Assembly (NCBI GenBank): GCA_945869505.1
Contig: CAMBOZ010000054.1
Span: forward strand, 1-7,998
Origin: Bifidobacterium breve
Lineage (GTDB): Bacteria; Actinomycetota; Actinomycetes; Nanopelagicales; Nanopelagicaceae
Reading direction: 5' to 3'
Length of the DNA: 7,998 bases
The notes under the pieces were generated by a model. It was not told the origin of the DNA and searched no databases. It worked only from the letters and a program-made list of their open reading frames with translations. Shown piece by piece: positions 1-6,609 of this stretch (the first letter of the stretch is position 1; every line of letters begins with the position of its first letter). Position numbers and translations under genes: made by a program.

Positions 1-363
1 AGATTCTTTTCCGATTGGACGCGCACCACTAAGACACAATTTGATCCCGTTATATTCGGCTGGATTATGGCTGGCGGTAAACATCGCACCAGGAAAATTC
101 AATTTGCCGGCTGCAAAATAAAGCAGGTCCGTTGATGCTAGTCCGATACGAATCACCTCTAGCCCTTGTGAAGTAACGCCCGCAGAAAGCGCATCGGCAA
201 AACCTTTTGAGGAAGGGCGCATATCTTCACCAATTATTACCGTCCCTGGTTCGCGTTCTTGCTGCAGAAACCTTGCAAAGGCAACGCCGGTGGCAAAGCA
301 AAAGTCTGCGGTAATTTCTACATCAACTAAACCGCGAATGTCATATGCTTTAAAAATTGAAAT
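1..363 (-). CDS. manB: Phosphomannomutase/phosphoglucomutase, N-terminal part (cut by left window edge)
   Basis: This cytosolic enzyme interconverts hexose-6-phosphate and hexose-1-phosphate. In this setting it most likely makes mannose-1-phosphate for GDP-mannose. The visible 121 codons carry the family N-terminus FKAYDIRG (residues 4-11), the GEDMRPSS segment (45-52) and the phosphoserine loop TASHNP (96-101, catalytic Ser98), followed by EYNGIKLC. About three quarters of the usual 450-470 residues lie beyond position 1. The start is odd: the frame is open from a TAA at 397-399 but holds no ATG, GTG, TTG or CTG before the conserved FKAYDIRG. The best in-frame candidate is ATT at 361-363, preceded by a weak purine-rich stretch (GAGAGAAG). 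A second ATT lies at 355-357. The first internal ATG would remove the conserved N-terminus. The gene follows the DUF3499 gene after 40 nt, as in other actinobacteria, and is probably cotranscribed with it. The family assignment is firm; the start is uncertain. Confidence 0.93.
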   Translation of the reverse strand, partial: MSIFKAYDIRGLVDVEITADFCFATGVAFARFLQQEREPGTVIIGEDMRPSSKGFADALSAGVTSQGLEVIRIGLASTDLLYFAAGKLNFPGAMFTASHNPAEYNGIKLCLSGARPIGKES

Positions 364-403
364 GAGGGTCTTCTCTCTGTAGCAAGTTTTTGATAATTAA
401 AAA

Positions 404-781
404 CTAAGAAGGCACAGCGCGCAAGTGGCCGCGACGCCCAAGTTGATTTGCAGCGCTGGCTGAGTTATCTAAAATTGCTTCATTATTTGAACTTTGAACC
501 ATAGCAACTTCTCGCACCGCATCTGCAATTGCCATCAGATCGTCATCACTGGGACCTGTTGGGTCTTGCGAAGACTCTTCTTTAATTACATTCCAACCAT
601 TTGGAACCGTCAAACGCTTTCCATGGGTTTCGCACAAATCGTAAGAGTGTGGTTCTGAAAATGTGGCAAGTGGGCCAAGGACGGCAGTTGAATCAGCATA
701 AATATAGGTAAGGGTCATCGACGCCAGAGTTCTGCAGCTAACTCGCGAACAGCTGCGACCGGTTCTTGCCAACTTACTCAT
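404..781 (-). CDS. DUF3499 family protein, probable small zinc-binding protein
   Basis: This 125-residue protein has no established function. I recognise it as DUF3499 from the N-terminal signature: a Cys-x4-Cys pair (C11, C16) in RSCSRVSCRTLA, the stretch YIYADSTAVLGPLATFSEPH (26-45), then YDLCETHGKRL with C50-x2-H53. Three cysteines and one histidine in this arrangement could bind a zinc ion; that is inference from spacing. The C-terminal half (about 65-125) is low in conserved features and ends in a basic LGRRGHLRAVPS. No signal peptide or membrane segment is visible, so it should be cytosolic. The ATG at 779-781 starts directly before the conserved block, as expected for the family. No good ribosome-binding site precedes it, but a TAATCT box ends 7 nt upstream, which fits leaderless expression. 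The gene lies between the DUF5719 gene (42-nt gap) and manB (40-nt gap), its usual actinobacterial neighbourhood. Confidence 0.9.
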   Translation of the reverse strand: MSKLARTGRSCSRVSCRTLASMTLTYIYADSTAVLGPLATFSEPHSYDLCETHGKRLTVPNGWNVIKEESSQDPTGPSDDDLMAIADAVREVAMVQSSNNEAILDNSASAANQLGRRGHLRAVPS

Positions 782-788
782 GGAACCT

Positions 789-794
789 AGATTA
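789..794 (-). promoter_or_regulatory. Possible -10 box of a leaderless promoter for the DUF3499 gene
   Basis: On the minus strand TAATCT fits the actinobacterial -10 pattern TANNNT and ends 7 nt before the ATG at 781. Transcription would then begin at or next to the A of the start codon. No convincing -35 lies 16-18 nt further upstream. A TTGACT at 830-835 is too far from this box to be its normal partner. The site could be chance in this AT-rich 42-nt gap. Confidence 0.35.
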
Positions 795-823
795 GTGGTG
801 AAGACGTTGAAAATCTGGGATTG

Positions 824-2137
824 TCATGGAGTCAAGACGCGAATATTTGAAAGTGGCACTGATGACTTTGTAAGGACACTTCCAGCAGCAAGTGGGAAGT
901 ATCCATAGCCGCTCTTAGTTGCAATTAGACCTGCTCCGTAAATCCCTTTGCCTACCTTTGTGAATGTGACGGAGCGAACCCCATCGGGAACTTTGAGGGT
1001 TGCAATTTCTTGACCGCTAATAATTACTTGCTTGCGCTTTCCGTTCTTGAAGAATAATTCAGCCTCGGCGGTTATTGAAGTGCCGATAAAGATTAACTGC
1101 GGAGAAATTCCTGTTGTGGCTAATGAGAACTTCGTAAGTGCTGGAACGGCTGTGCTCCAGATGAAATCTGACTTGCCTTCGGCTAAGGTCGAGGAAAATA
1201 CGCTCGCAACCAGCGGTTCATCGGATGAGATTTGGATACCAAATTTACTAGTGGGCAGATTTGGGTTTAGATCTAGCGTCACCACAGAACCTGCTTTTAC
1301 TAATTTGTTTTCAAGTCCTGCCGGGATAAATGTGCCATCAGCAGATAGGACTTTGACGCTGACTCGAGCATCAATTTCTCCGGGCACAAGTAAGCGCAAG
1401 GAGTGAGGAAGCGCTTCCGACTTTTTGCCAACTTTTTTAACAGTGTGTGGGATCGCCGGGATGAAAATCTCTTTAGTGGCAGATGGTGCAAAGTTAATTA
1501 TATCTCCGCCGAGTGCACGCAACCCCTTGCCGCGTTCATCTAACATGTAGCTCGTAACTCTGCCTGATCGAGTGATTGCTTGAACAACTACTTGGCGAGA
1601 ACCTGGGGCAAGTAAATCCAAAGCAATCTCAGAGTAGGAATTCGCTTTTAGAGTAACGGGTTTAGTTGGTTGCGATCCCATTTCATTCCAGATCTGCAGA
1701 TCAACAATTGCTGCACTTAACCCGCTGTTGACCAGCATCATTCTTCCCTTGCTTGTCACGTCTGCGGCACCACCAACAAACCATTGTTCATTTTGTAGTG
1801 ATGAACAAATAGTCGCTCCCGCCCAAACATCTTTGCGAATTTGCCAAACAACTGGTGTTGATCCTTGCGATTCAATGATTGCGGGCGCCTTTTCCTGCAT
1901 ATACCGCAGGGATTGTGAAGGAATGAGCGAGAGTGATTTGGTACCAGCTAACCGAAATTCTGTCTTTGATGAAGGAAGCGAAATTGCCGTAGTCAGGTTA
2001 TTAGGAGTTGGCGGGCAAGCAACCGCTGGATAGTTAGTCGAGAACTCATCTTTTGACAATCCAGCACTAACTCCGTTTGCAATTAAAAGCGTTGCAACTA
2101 CAGACCCAACAAGGGCTACTGGGCGTTGAAATCTCAT
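824..2137 (-). CDS. DUF5719 family exported/membrane-anchored protein
   Basis: This is a 437-residue protein of unknown function that I place in the actinobacterial DUF5719 family. Residues 1-25 form a signal peptide or anchor: basic start MRFQRP, a hydrophobic core (about 7-20), and VSA followed by G as a plausible signal peptidase site at 25/26. The remainder is beta-rich, with segments such as WAGATICSSLQNEQWFVGG (105-123) and MLVNSGLSAAIVDLQIW (134-150) typical of the family. Two cysteines outside the cytosol (C41, C111) could form a disulfide. No catalytic motif is evident. I chose the ATG at 2135-2137: it overlaps the upstream glycosyltransferase stop as ATGA, has GGAG 6 nt upstream, and begins exactly at the signal peptide. 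The frame stays open to an ATG at 2233, but that would add 32 non-conserved residues inside the glycosyltransferase gene. The ATGA overlap implies translational coupling, so the two proteins probably act together at the membrane. Confidence 0.85.
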   Translation of the reverse strand: MRFQRPVALVGSVVATLLIANGVSAGLSKDEFSTNYPAVACPPTPNNLTTAISLPSSKTEFRLAGTKSLSLIPSQSLRYMQEKAPAIIESQGSTPVVWQIRKDVWAGATICSSLQNEQWFVGGAADVTSKGRMMLVNSGLSAAIVDLQIWNEMGSQPTKPVTLKANSYSEIALDLLAPGSRQVVVQAITRSGRVTSYMLDERGKGLRALGGDIINFAPSATKEIFIPAIPHTVKKVGKKSEALPHSLRLLVPGEIDARVSVKVLSADGTFIPAGLENKLVKAGSVVTLDLNPNLPTSKFGIQISSDEPLVASVFSSTLAEGKSDFIWSTAVPALTKFSLATTGISPQLIFIGTSITAEAELFFKNGKRKQVIISGQEIATLKVPDGVRSVTFTKVGKGIYGAGLIATKSGYGYFPLAAGSVLTKSSVPLSNIRVLTP

Positions 2138-5100
2138 GCCAGCTCCGCATCTTCGATCTCGCGCCGACGTCGGCCGGCCGGAAGTGCCATCACTAAAACT
2201 GTTACAAAAATAATTATCTGCAGTGAAACCCAAGCACGACGAGCTGTCCCGTCGTACATCAAGGTAACTAGCCCAGGTTTTTCTACGGTGAATACTGGCA
2301 AGCCATCGACGCTACGTGTGCGCTGCAGCCTTTGTCCATCTTGCATTGCTCGCCAACCAAGGCTGTAATTCTCAGTTAAGGTGATTTCACCCGGAGCACT
2401 TACTGTTATTCCGAGGATCCCCTCCACCAAGACAGAACCTTTGCCAGAAGTATCTTTAAACAAAATTTGCCCGGTATTTCCTACAGTCTTCCAAACAATT
2501 CCAGCATTAGTAGATGATGCACGATTGAAGCCACCTAAACCATCAATGACTCTGGCAACGTTTTCATCAACTGGGCTTTTCAAGAATAGATACTTAATTC
2601 CGTGAACCGCGAAGGTGGTGCTAGAAGTTAGTCCGCTGCCATCGGTTAATTCACGAACCGCGTTCGATATCTGTTCTCTATCCTCTGGCGCCATATCTGG
2701 TTGACCAAGGGTTGCATCTCCCCCGCGCGCCAAGTAATAGTTAAGCGAAATTTCTTGACCAGAGGTTCGCGGCCGAAGTACTAAAGTTTTGGCATCACTT
2801 TCAATAGCCAAAAATGCCGGCAAAACAATCTCTTTGCCCGTTTGCAACGGTGAAGTTGCGCCTTTAGTTACGATCCAGCCGATTGAAGAAAGTGCATAAA
2901 GCGTTGTTGCTACCAAGAGCGTTGCAGCCGATATGTGTCGAAAGTTGATATTTGTGACAATAAGTCGATCTCGTAATTTATCTAACATAATTACCGCAGC
3001 ACAGATTCCAGAAACTGTTGCAATTGTCATTAGCGTTCCAGAGTAAATTCTGGCTGGGACCAAAGTTCCGTTTCCGGTTATCGACATGGCGCTTACTAGC
3101 ACCGCCGCGAGCAACGAAAAGACACCGAATTCAGCGACGCGACGTGCCCGCGTGGATGAAAAGAGTGAAATTCCAAGAATGATTGTTAACGGACTCAACA
3201 CTGCCAATGGCAGCGATCCTGGTCCTCCAGGATTTCCGAGGATTGCTAGATTTGGTCCGCCACCTGGAATTAAGAATCCGGCATCAATAAAAAACCTATT
3301 TGGGCTAATTATCAATTCAAAACTCCAAGGGGCGCAAAGCAGCACAGGTGTTAGAACCAATGCGATTCGCCGATAGAGACGGTCATTAAACAACTCTGAG
3401 TTTGAACCTTGACCGCTATCAAGATAGTCACGGTAAATGGCGACGCCAGTTAAGGCCATCCCGAATAAGAAAATAACTGGTGAGAAAGCTGCCAGAATCG
3501 CAACTAAAAGTGAGATGGAAAATACCCGGCGCCATGAGAATTTTTCAATGTCTCGCCAACCGCTTGCTGCCAAAACTAGTAGTGGCAGCAGAATAAGAAT
3601 TACCACCGTGGAAAGCCTTCCGGAATTTATTGCTGAAATTGCGACAGGTGAAATCGCATAAAGCGCTGAAGACGACACTGTGAGCCAGCGGTTATCAGAT
3701 AACCGCTTTAGAAGTAGGTGCAAAGTTGTGGCCATTGCCAGGGGTGCCAAGAAAAACAGCGCAGCAATAAAAAACTTCACGCTGCCTAATAACGGAGTTG
3801 CTGAAATCGCTACCATGGCGAGCCAAGGAGGCACAGCAGCGCTGGTTCCCATCGCGATTGAGTGCCATCCGCTGAAATAAATATCCCAGAGATCGCTAAC
3901 TCCATTGGGTTGTTCTGGCAGAGCGCCACCCGATAGCGCACCAAAACGGTTACGTGACCAAACGATTGTTAAGAAAAATAAGAATAACGGAAGTGCAACT
4001 AGTGGTCGCTTGATTAGATTAGCCCAGCTTCGATTAGATGCTGGGGTCAATAAGTCCTCTTCATCTAAATTTTCATCTAATACCGAAATCTCACGAACTT
4101 CAGTTATTTCGACTGGGAAGAGTTGCGTGCGAATCCATTCTGCAGACCTTGAAAGTGCCAGGCGCGTCTGCGACCATCGCGATGGAATAAATCTTGAAAC
4201 AATTCCTGACGGAACTAAGCGGCTCGCCCGTCGAACTTTTCGCGCTTTAATTAAATCTGCCGGTTGCAGAATTAGCGCACCAACAGCCAAAATCTCATCG
4301 CTAGCGTATCCGGGTAACTTTGCGAATAAAAACCCGACTGCGCGAAATATCGCACCGGATAACAATTGAACGGTGAGAATCGGGAGCAGCCACCACGAAG
4401 AATTTACTAAGAGAACATATGCCGCGTTACGACGATCAAGAAGCAAGGGGCGATGCAGGAACGCTTCTGCAACATCAACTGTGCGACGTTCATTGGCAGA
4501 TGCTTCAGCGTGAAAGGCGATCGCGCTAGATACTGCAATTGCGGTGTAGCCCGCAGAATAAAGGCGCCAACCAAAGTCAACGTCATCACGGAACAGATCT
4601 AAATTAGGATCAAATCCACCTAATTGTTCAAAAACATCTCTGCGAATTAGCGCGCCGGCGGTACTTACAGCAAGGACTTCAGGCACTCCATCATGTTGTC
4701 CTTGGTCATACTCAGAAGATTCCAATCCAGTCCATCGATTTCCGTTGGCGGCAATGCTCACGCCCATTTCTAATAAATGAGTACGGTCATGCCAACCCAA
4801 TAACTTTGGGCCAGCCATTGCAACGCTGGGTTTTGTATCAACTTCAGCAATTAAATTCTCTAAGGCACTTGGGTGAAGTGATAAATCATCGTGAATCAGC
4901 CATATCCATTCGCGTTCTGGATCAACAATTTTCGGAAGAGTTGAAACAGCGTGACCAATTGCTTCGCCAAATCCAGTATCTCGGGCCATCGGTAGAACTG
5001 GAATCCGCGCACCTTTAACAAGTTTTGCTGAACCATCTTCGGAACCAGTATCAACTGCAACGCTCTGATTTACAGGATGCGTTTGTGATGTAAGAGATGC

Positions 5101-5169
5101 AACAACTTCAGGTAACCAACGGGCACCATCATGAAGTACAAGAATCGCGGTGACGCGATGTGAGCTCAT
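2134..5169 (-). CDS. Family 2 glycosyltransferase fused to a large polytopic membrane domain
   Basis: This 1011-residue protein joins a cytosolic GT-A domain to a membrane domain. Residues 5-235 are a GT2 fold: VTAILVLHDG start, VDTGSEDGS (39-47) for nucleotide-sugar binding, HDDLS (93-97) at the DxD position, GGFDPNLDLFRDDVDFGWRL (184-203) with the probable catalytic and acceptor-site acidic residues, then FHAEAS. Hydrophobic segments follow at about 252-282, 389-404, 448-487, 518-535, 550-578, 602-620, 655-672, 681-697, 710-730, 747-768 and 982-998. The first long loop of the second part (about 405-447) contains SDLWDIYFSGWH. Residues 775-980 look like an extracytoplasmic beta-rich region with LTENYSLGWRAMQDG, a motif style seen near the end of YfhO-like and arabinofuranosyltransferase-like membrane proteins. 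The donor sugar and polymer are unknown; envelope glycan assembly is inferred. The gene starts 5 nt after whiB without a clear Shine-Dalgarno and overlaps the DUF5719 gene, so coupling in both directions is likely. Confidence 0.88.
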   Translation of the reverse strand: MSSHRVTAILVLHDGARWLPEVVASLTSQTHPVNQSVAVDTGSEDGSAKLVKGARIPVLPMARDTGFGEAIGHAVSTLPKIVDPEREWIWLIHDDLSLHPSALENLIAEVDTKPSVAMAGPKLLGWHDRTHLLEMGVSIAANGNRWTGLESSEYDQGQHDGVPEVLAVSTAGALIRRDVFEQLGGFDPNLDLFRDDVDFGWRLYSAGYTAIAVSSAIAFHAEASANERRTVDVAEAFLHRPLLLDRRNAAYVLLVNSSWWLLPILTVQLLSGAIFRAVGFLFAKLPGYASDEILAVGALILQPADLIKARKVRRASRLVPSGIVSRFIPSRWSQTRLALSRSAEWIRTQLFPVEITEVREISVLDENLDEEDLLTPASNRSWANLIKRPLVALPLFLFFLTIVWSRNRFGALSGGALPEQPNGVSDLWDIYFSGWHSIAMGTSAAVPPWLAMVAISATPLLGSVKFFIAALFFLAPLAMATTLHLLLKRLSDNRWLTVSSSALYAISPVAISAINSGRLSTVVILILLPLLVLAASGWRDIEKFSWRRVFSISLLVAILAAFSPVIFLFGMALTGVAIYRDYLDSGQGSNSELFNDRLYRRIALVLTPVLLCAPWSFELIISPNRFFIDAGFLIPGGGPNLAILGNPGGPGSLPLAVLSPLTIILGISLFSSTRARRVAEFGVFSLLAAVLVSAMSITGNGTLVPARIYSGTLMTIATVSGICAAVIMLDKLRDRLIVTNINFRHISAATLLVATTLYALSSIGWIVTKGATSPLQTGKEIVLPAFLAIESDAKTLVLRPRTSGQEISLNYYLARGGDATLGQPDMAPEDREQISNAVRELTDGSGLTSSTTFAVHGIKYLFLKSPVDENVARVIDGLGGFNRASSTNAGIVWKTVGNTGQILFKDTSGKGSVLVEGILGITVSAPGEITLTENYSLGWRAMQDGQRLQRTRSVDGLPVFTVEKPGLVTLMYDGTARRAWVSLQIIIFVTVLVMALPAGRRRREIEDAELA
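3687..3707. repeat. Intragenic 21-bp interrupted palindrome
   Basis: Two perfectly complementary 10-bp arms, AGCGGTTATC (3687-3696) and GATAACCGCT (3698-3707), flank a single central A. The element lies inside the glycosyltransferase gene, over codons for residues near 488-495. It could form a stem-loop in mRNA or be a protein-binding site; nothing in the surroundings says which. The symmetry is directly visible and the function unknown. Confidence 0.6.
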
Positions 5170-5174
5170 AAGAG

Positions 5175-5483
5175 TTACGCTGGGCGGCGCTTCAAACGGC
5201 GACGCTCACGTTCGGAGAGTCCACCCCAGATTCCAAAACGCTCGTCATGTGCGAGCGCGTATTCCAAACATTCTTGACGAACATCGCAAGAAAGGCAGAC
5301 GCGCTTTGCTTCACGAGTTGATCCACCCTTTTCAGGAAAGAATGCTTCTGGATCTGTCTGTGCGCAAAGTGCGCGCTCTTGCCAAGAGAGTTCGACGTTC
5401 TCTCCGTTTGCTAATTTAATTGATGGGCCAGCAGTAGGGGCTGTTGGATTGCCAGTGGGTGTAGCTTCTGGACGAATCGGCAT
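5175..5483 (-). CDS. whiB: WhiB-family iron-sulfur transcriptional regulator (WhiB/WhiB2 type)
   Basis: This 102-residue cytosolic regulator carries a [4Fe-4S] cluster on four cysteines: C40, C63, C66 and C72 (C-x22-C-x2-C-x5-C), all present. It also has the family turn motif GIWGG (84-88) and a basic tail RERRRLKRRP for DNA contact. WhiB proteins act with the primary sigma factor. The WhiB/WhiB2 (WhmD) branch controls septation and cell division in Streptomyces and mycobacteria, and the neighbours here (GDP-mannose genes, DUF3499) match that branch, so I assign this subtype by context as well as sequence. The N-terminal 30 residues are Pro/Thr-rich and probably flexible. The ATG at 5481-5483 is supported by a strong GAGGAG 7 nt upstream. 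The gene heads the downstream operon and has its own promoter with a palindrome over the -10 region, so it is probably autoregulated or tightly controlled. Confidence 0.95.
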   Translation of the reverse strand: MPIRPEATPTGNPTAPTAGPSIKLANGENVELSWQERALCAQTDPEAFFPEKGGSTREAKRVCLSCDVRQECLEYALAHDERFGIWGGLSERERRRLKRRPA

Positions 5484-5490
5484 CGACTAT

Positions 5491-5496
5491 CTCCTC
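5491..5496 (-). promoter_or_regulatory. Strong ribosome-binding site of whiB
   Basis: GAGGAG on the minus strand, separated from the ATG by 7 nt (ATAGTCG). It is the clearest Shine-Dalgarno in the window; most other genes here have weak ones or rely on coupling. It fixes the whiB start. Confidence 0.85.
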
Positions 5497-5545
5497 AAGA
5501 CCTTTGGTGGCAGCGCTCTCTGTGAACACCGCTTCTCTATAACGA

Positions 5546-5561
5546 ATTACACGCGTGTAAT
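5546..5561. promoter_or_regulatory. Perfect 16-bp palindrome, candidate operator over the whiB -10 region
   Basis: ATTACACGCGTGTAAT reads the same on both strands. It covers the putative -10 and the adjacent spacer of the whiB promoter, the usual place for a repressor site. Each half, ATTACAC and GTGTAAT, fits the half-sites of the Streptomyces BldD consensus (NTNACNC / GNGTNAN), but the halves are 2 bp apart here rather than the 1 bp of that consensus. Streptomyces whiB is a known BldD target, so a BldD-like or other dimeric repressor is a reasonable guess. The binder is unknown. Confidence 0.55.
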
Positions 5562-5574
5562 CCCTTTAAGTCAA
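5546..5574 (-). promoter_or_regulatory. Probable promoter of the whiB operon
   Basis: On the minus strand a TTGACT -35 (5569-5574, five of six consensus bases) is followed after exactly 17 nt by TGTAAT (5546-5551), which matches TATAAT except at position 2. This predicts a transcript start near 5539 and a leader of about 55 nt carrying the strong whiB ribosome-binding site. A second TTGACC (5586-5591) lies exactly 17 bp upstream of the first -35, with only a poor -10 (TAAAGG) at matching distance. It may be a weaker tandem promoter. An alternative -10, TAATTC, would give a 19-nt spacer. Confidence 0.55.
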
Positions 5575-5598
5575 GTCCGAGAAAGGGTCAAATTTGGG

Positions 5599-5623
5599 AA
5601 ATCGCGCCTGATTTCTGCGATTT
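5599..5623 (-). terminator. Weak terminator-like hairpin downstream of manC
   Basis: On the minus strand AAATCGC and GCGATTT form a perfect 7-bp stem around an 11-nt loop, starting 20 nt after the manC stop. An alternative 6-bp stem, GAAATC/GATTTC with a 6-nt loop, uses overlapping bases, so the two exclude each other. The stems are AT-rich and no real U-run follows (CCCAAATTT). This is at best a weak intrinsic terminator and may only reduce read-through into whiB. Confidence 0.3.
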
Positions 5624-5643
5624 AGGGATGATTTATCGACTTA

Positions 5644-6609
5644 TTAGATAGAAATTGGCAGATTTTCATTTGGAGAAAGATATTTTCCAATCATTTCTGA
5701 GTTGGCCGAGACGATTGAGTTATGGAGAATAAATGAATCTGAGATGGTGCAGTTATCGCCAATGACAACCCCATCTCCGATTATCGAATTGGAGATTTTG
5801 CAGCCCGCCCCAATGGTCGAACCAGAACCGATTGAAGTGCCGCCAATGAGCGATGAGTCCCCCGCGATTTTGGTGCCGGTGCCAGCCAAGAAATCTCCGC
5901 CAACATAATCGCGTGAGCCCTTAAATAGCGCCGCTGGCGTTCCAATATCGAGCCAGTAAGACTGTTCGCGATATCCATAGATTGGGTGCCCGGATTTAAC
6001 TAACTGCGGAAATGTTTCACGTTCAATACTTATGACTTTTCCTTCAGGAATTTCAGAGATCACCGATGGGCTAAATACATAACATCCCGCGTTGATGTCA
6101 TTGGTTACTGGGTTATCCATTTTTTCCAAGAAATCTTTAACTCGCCCCGTCGTATCAGTTGGTACGCAACCAAATGCACGAGCATCGGCGACTTCAATTA
6201 AGTGCAGCGTTGCATCTGCGCCACGTTCTTTATGGAGTGCTATCTGCGCTGCGATGTTGTGCTTACTTAATACATCACCATTGAAAATGACAAACTCTTC
6301 TGCAGAGTCAGTAAAACCCACCATTGCCGCTGCGTTACGGATTGCTCCACCCGTGCCAAGAGGTTCTTTCTCTACCGCGTAAAGTAATTTCATATTCCAT
6401 TTTGATCCGTCACCAAAATAAGGTGTAAAAACCTCTGAAAGATAGGAGGTGGCCAGAATTACCGTATCGATGCCCGCTTTTTTGGCAGCAAGTAATTGAT
6501 GTTCTGTGACTGGCAAGCCACCCACGGGCAACATTGGTTTTGGAGTTTGATTTGTTAGTGGCTTAAGGCGAGTACCAAGGCCACCAACTAGCAAAATACC
6601 GATGGCCAT
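5644..6609 (-). CDS. manC: Mannose-1-phosphate guanylyltransferase (GDP-mannose pyrophosphorylase)
   Basis: This cytosolic nucleotidyltransferase probably joins mannose-1-phosphate and GTP to give GDP-mannose, the donor for mannosylated lipids, proteins and polymers. The 321-residue protein has the nucleotide-binding signature GGLGTRLKPLT (9-19), KPMLPV (24-29), the LGTGGAIRNA loop (84-93), the metal-binding Asp in FNGDVLS (109-115), AFGCVPTD (145-152), INAGCYVFS (172-180), ERETFPQL (196-203) and WLDIGTP (219-225). A left-handed beta-helix with hexapeptide repeats spans about 245-308. These blocks match mycobacterial ManC closely, which favours GDP-mannose over dTDP-glucose synthesis. The helix is shorter than in the roughly 360-residue mycobacterial protein. 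The ATG at 6607-6609 shares a base with the dapC stop (TAATG), implying translational coupling. The gene ends in tandem stops (TAATAA, 5641-5646). With manB in the next operon it completes the route from mannose-6-phosphate. Confidence 0.92.
   Translation of the reverse strand: MAIGILLVGGLGTRLKPLTNQTPKPMLPVGGLPVTEHQLLAAKKAGIDTVILATSYLSEVFTPYFGDGSKWNMKLLYAVEKEPLGTGGAIRNAAAMVGFTDSAEEFVIFNGDVLSKHNIAAQIALHKERGADATLHLIEVADARAFGCVPTDTTGRVKDFLEKMDNPVTNDINAGCYVFSPSVISEIPEGKVISIERETFPQLVKSGHPIYGYREQSYWLDIGTPAALFKGSRDYVGGDFLAGTGTKIAGDSSLIGGTSIGSGSTIGAGCKISNSIIGDGVVIGDNCTISDSFILHNSIVSANSEMIGKYLSPNENLPISI

Noticed and set aside
2163..2179. GC-rich overlapping palindromes GCCGACGTCGGC and GGCCGGCC near the end of the glycosyltransferase gene
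   Set aside because: They encode the Arg-rich C-terminal tail (GRRRRE). GC-rich arginine codons explain them and there is no room for a useful hairpin loop.
2138..2233. Longer start (ATG at 2233) for the DUF5719 protein, adding 32 residues
   Set aside because: The extension is Arg/Ser-rich, lies wholly inside the glycosyltransferase gene and would bury the signal peptide. The ATG at 2137 has GGAG upstream and an ATGA overlap.
3905..4369. Plus-strand open frame of 154 codons (and others at 1032-1406, 1728-2033, 3086-3376, 6092-6382)
   Set aside because: All lie antisense to well-supported genes, have no recognisable domain, and show the composition of shadow frames.
5484..5643. Small RNA, riboswitch or small gene in the 160-bp gap before whiB
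   Set aside because: Apart from the promoter, palindrome, weak hairpins and ribosome-binding site there is no extended structure and no credible coding frame.
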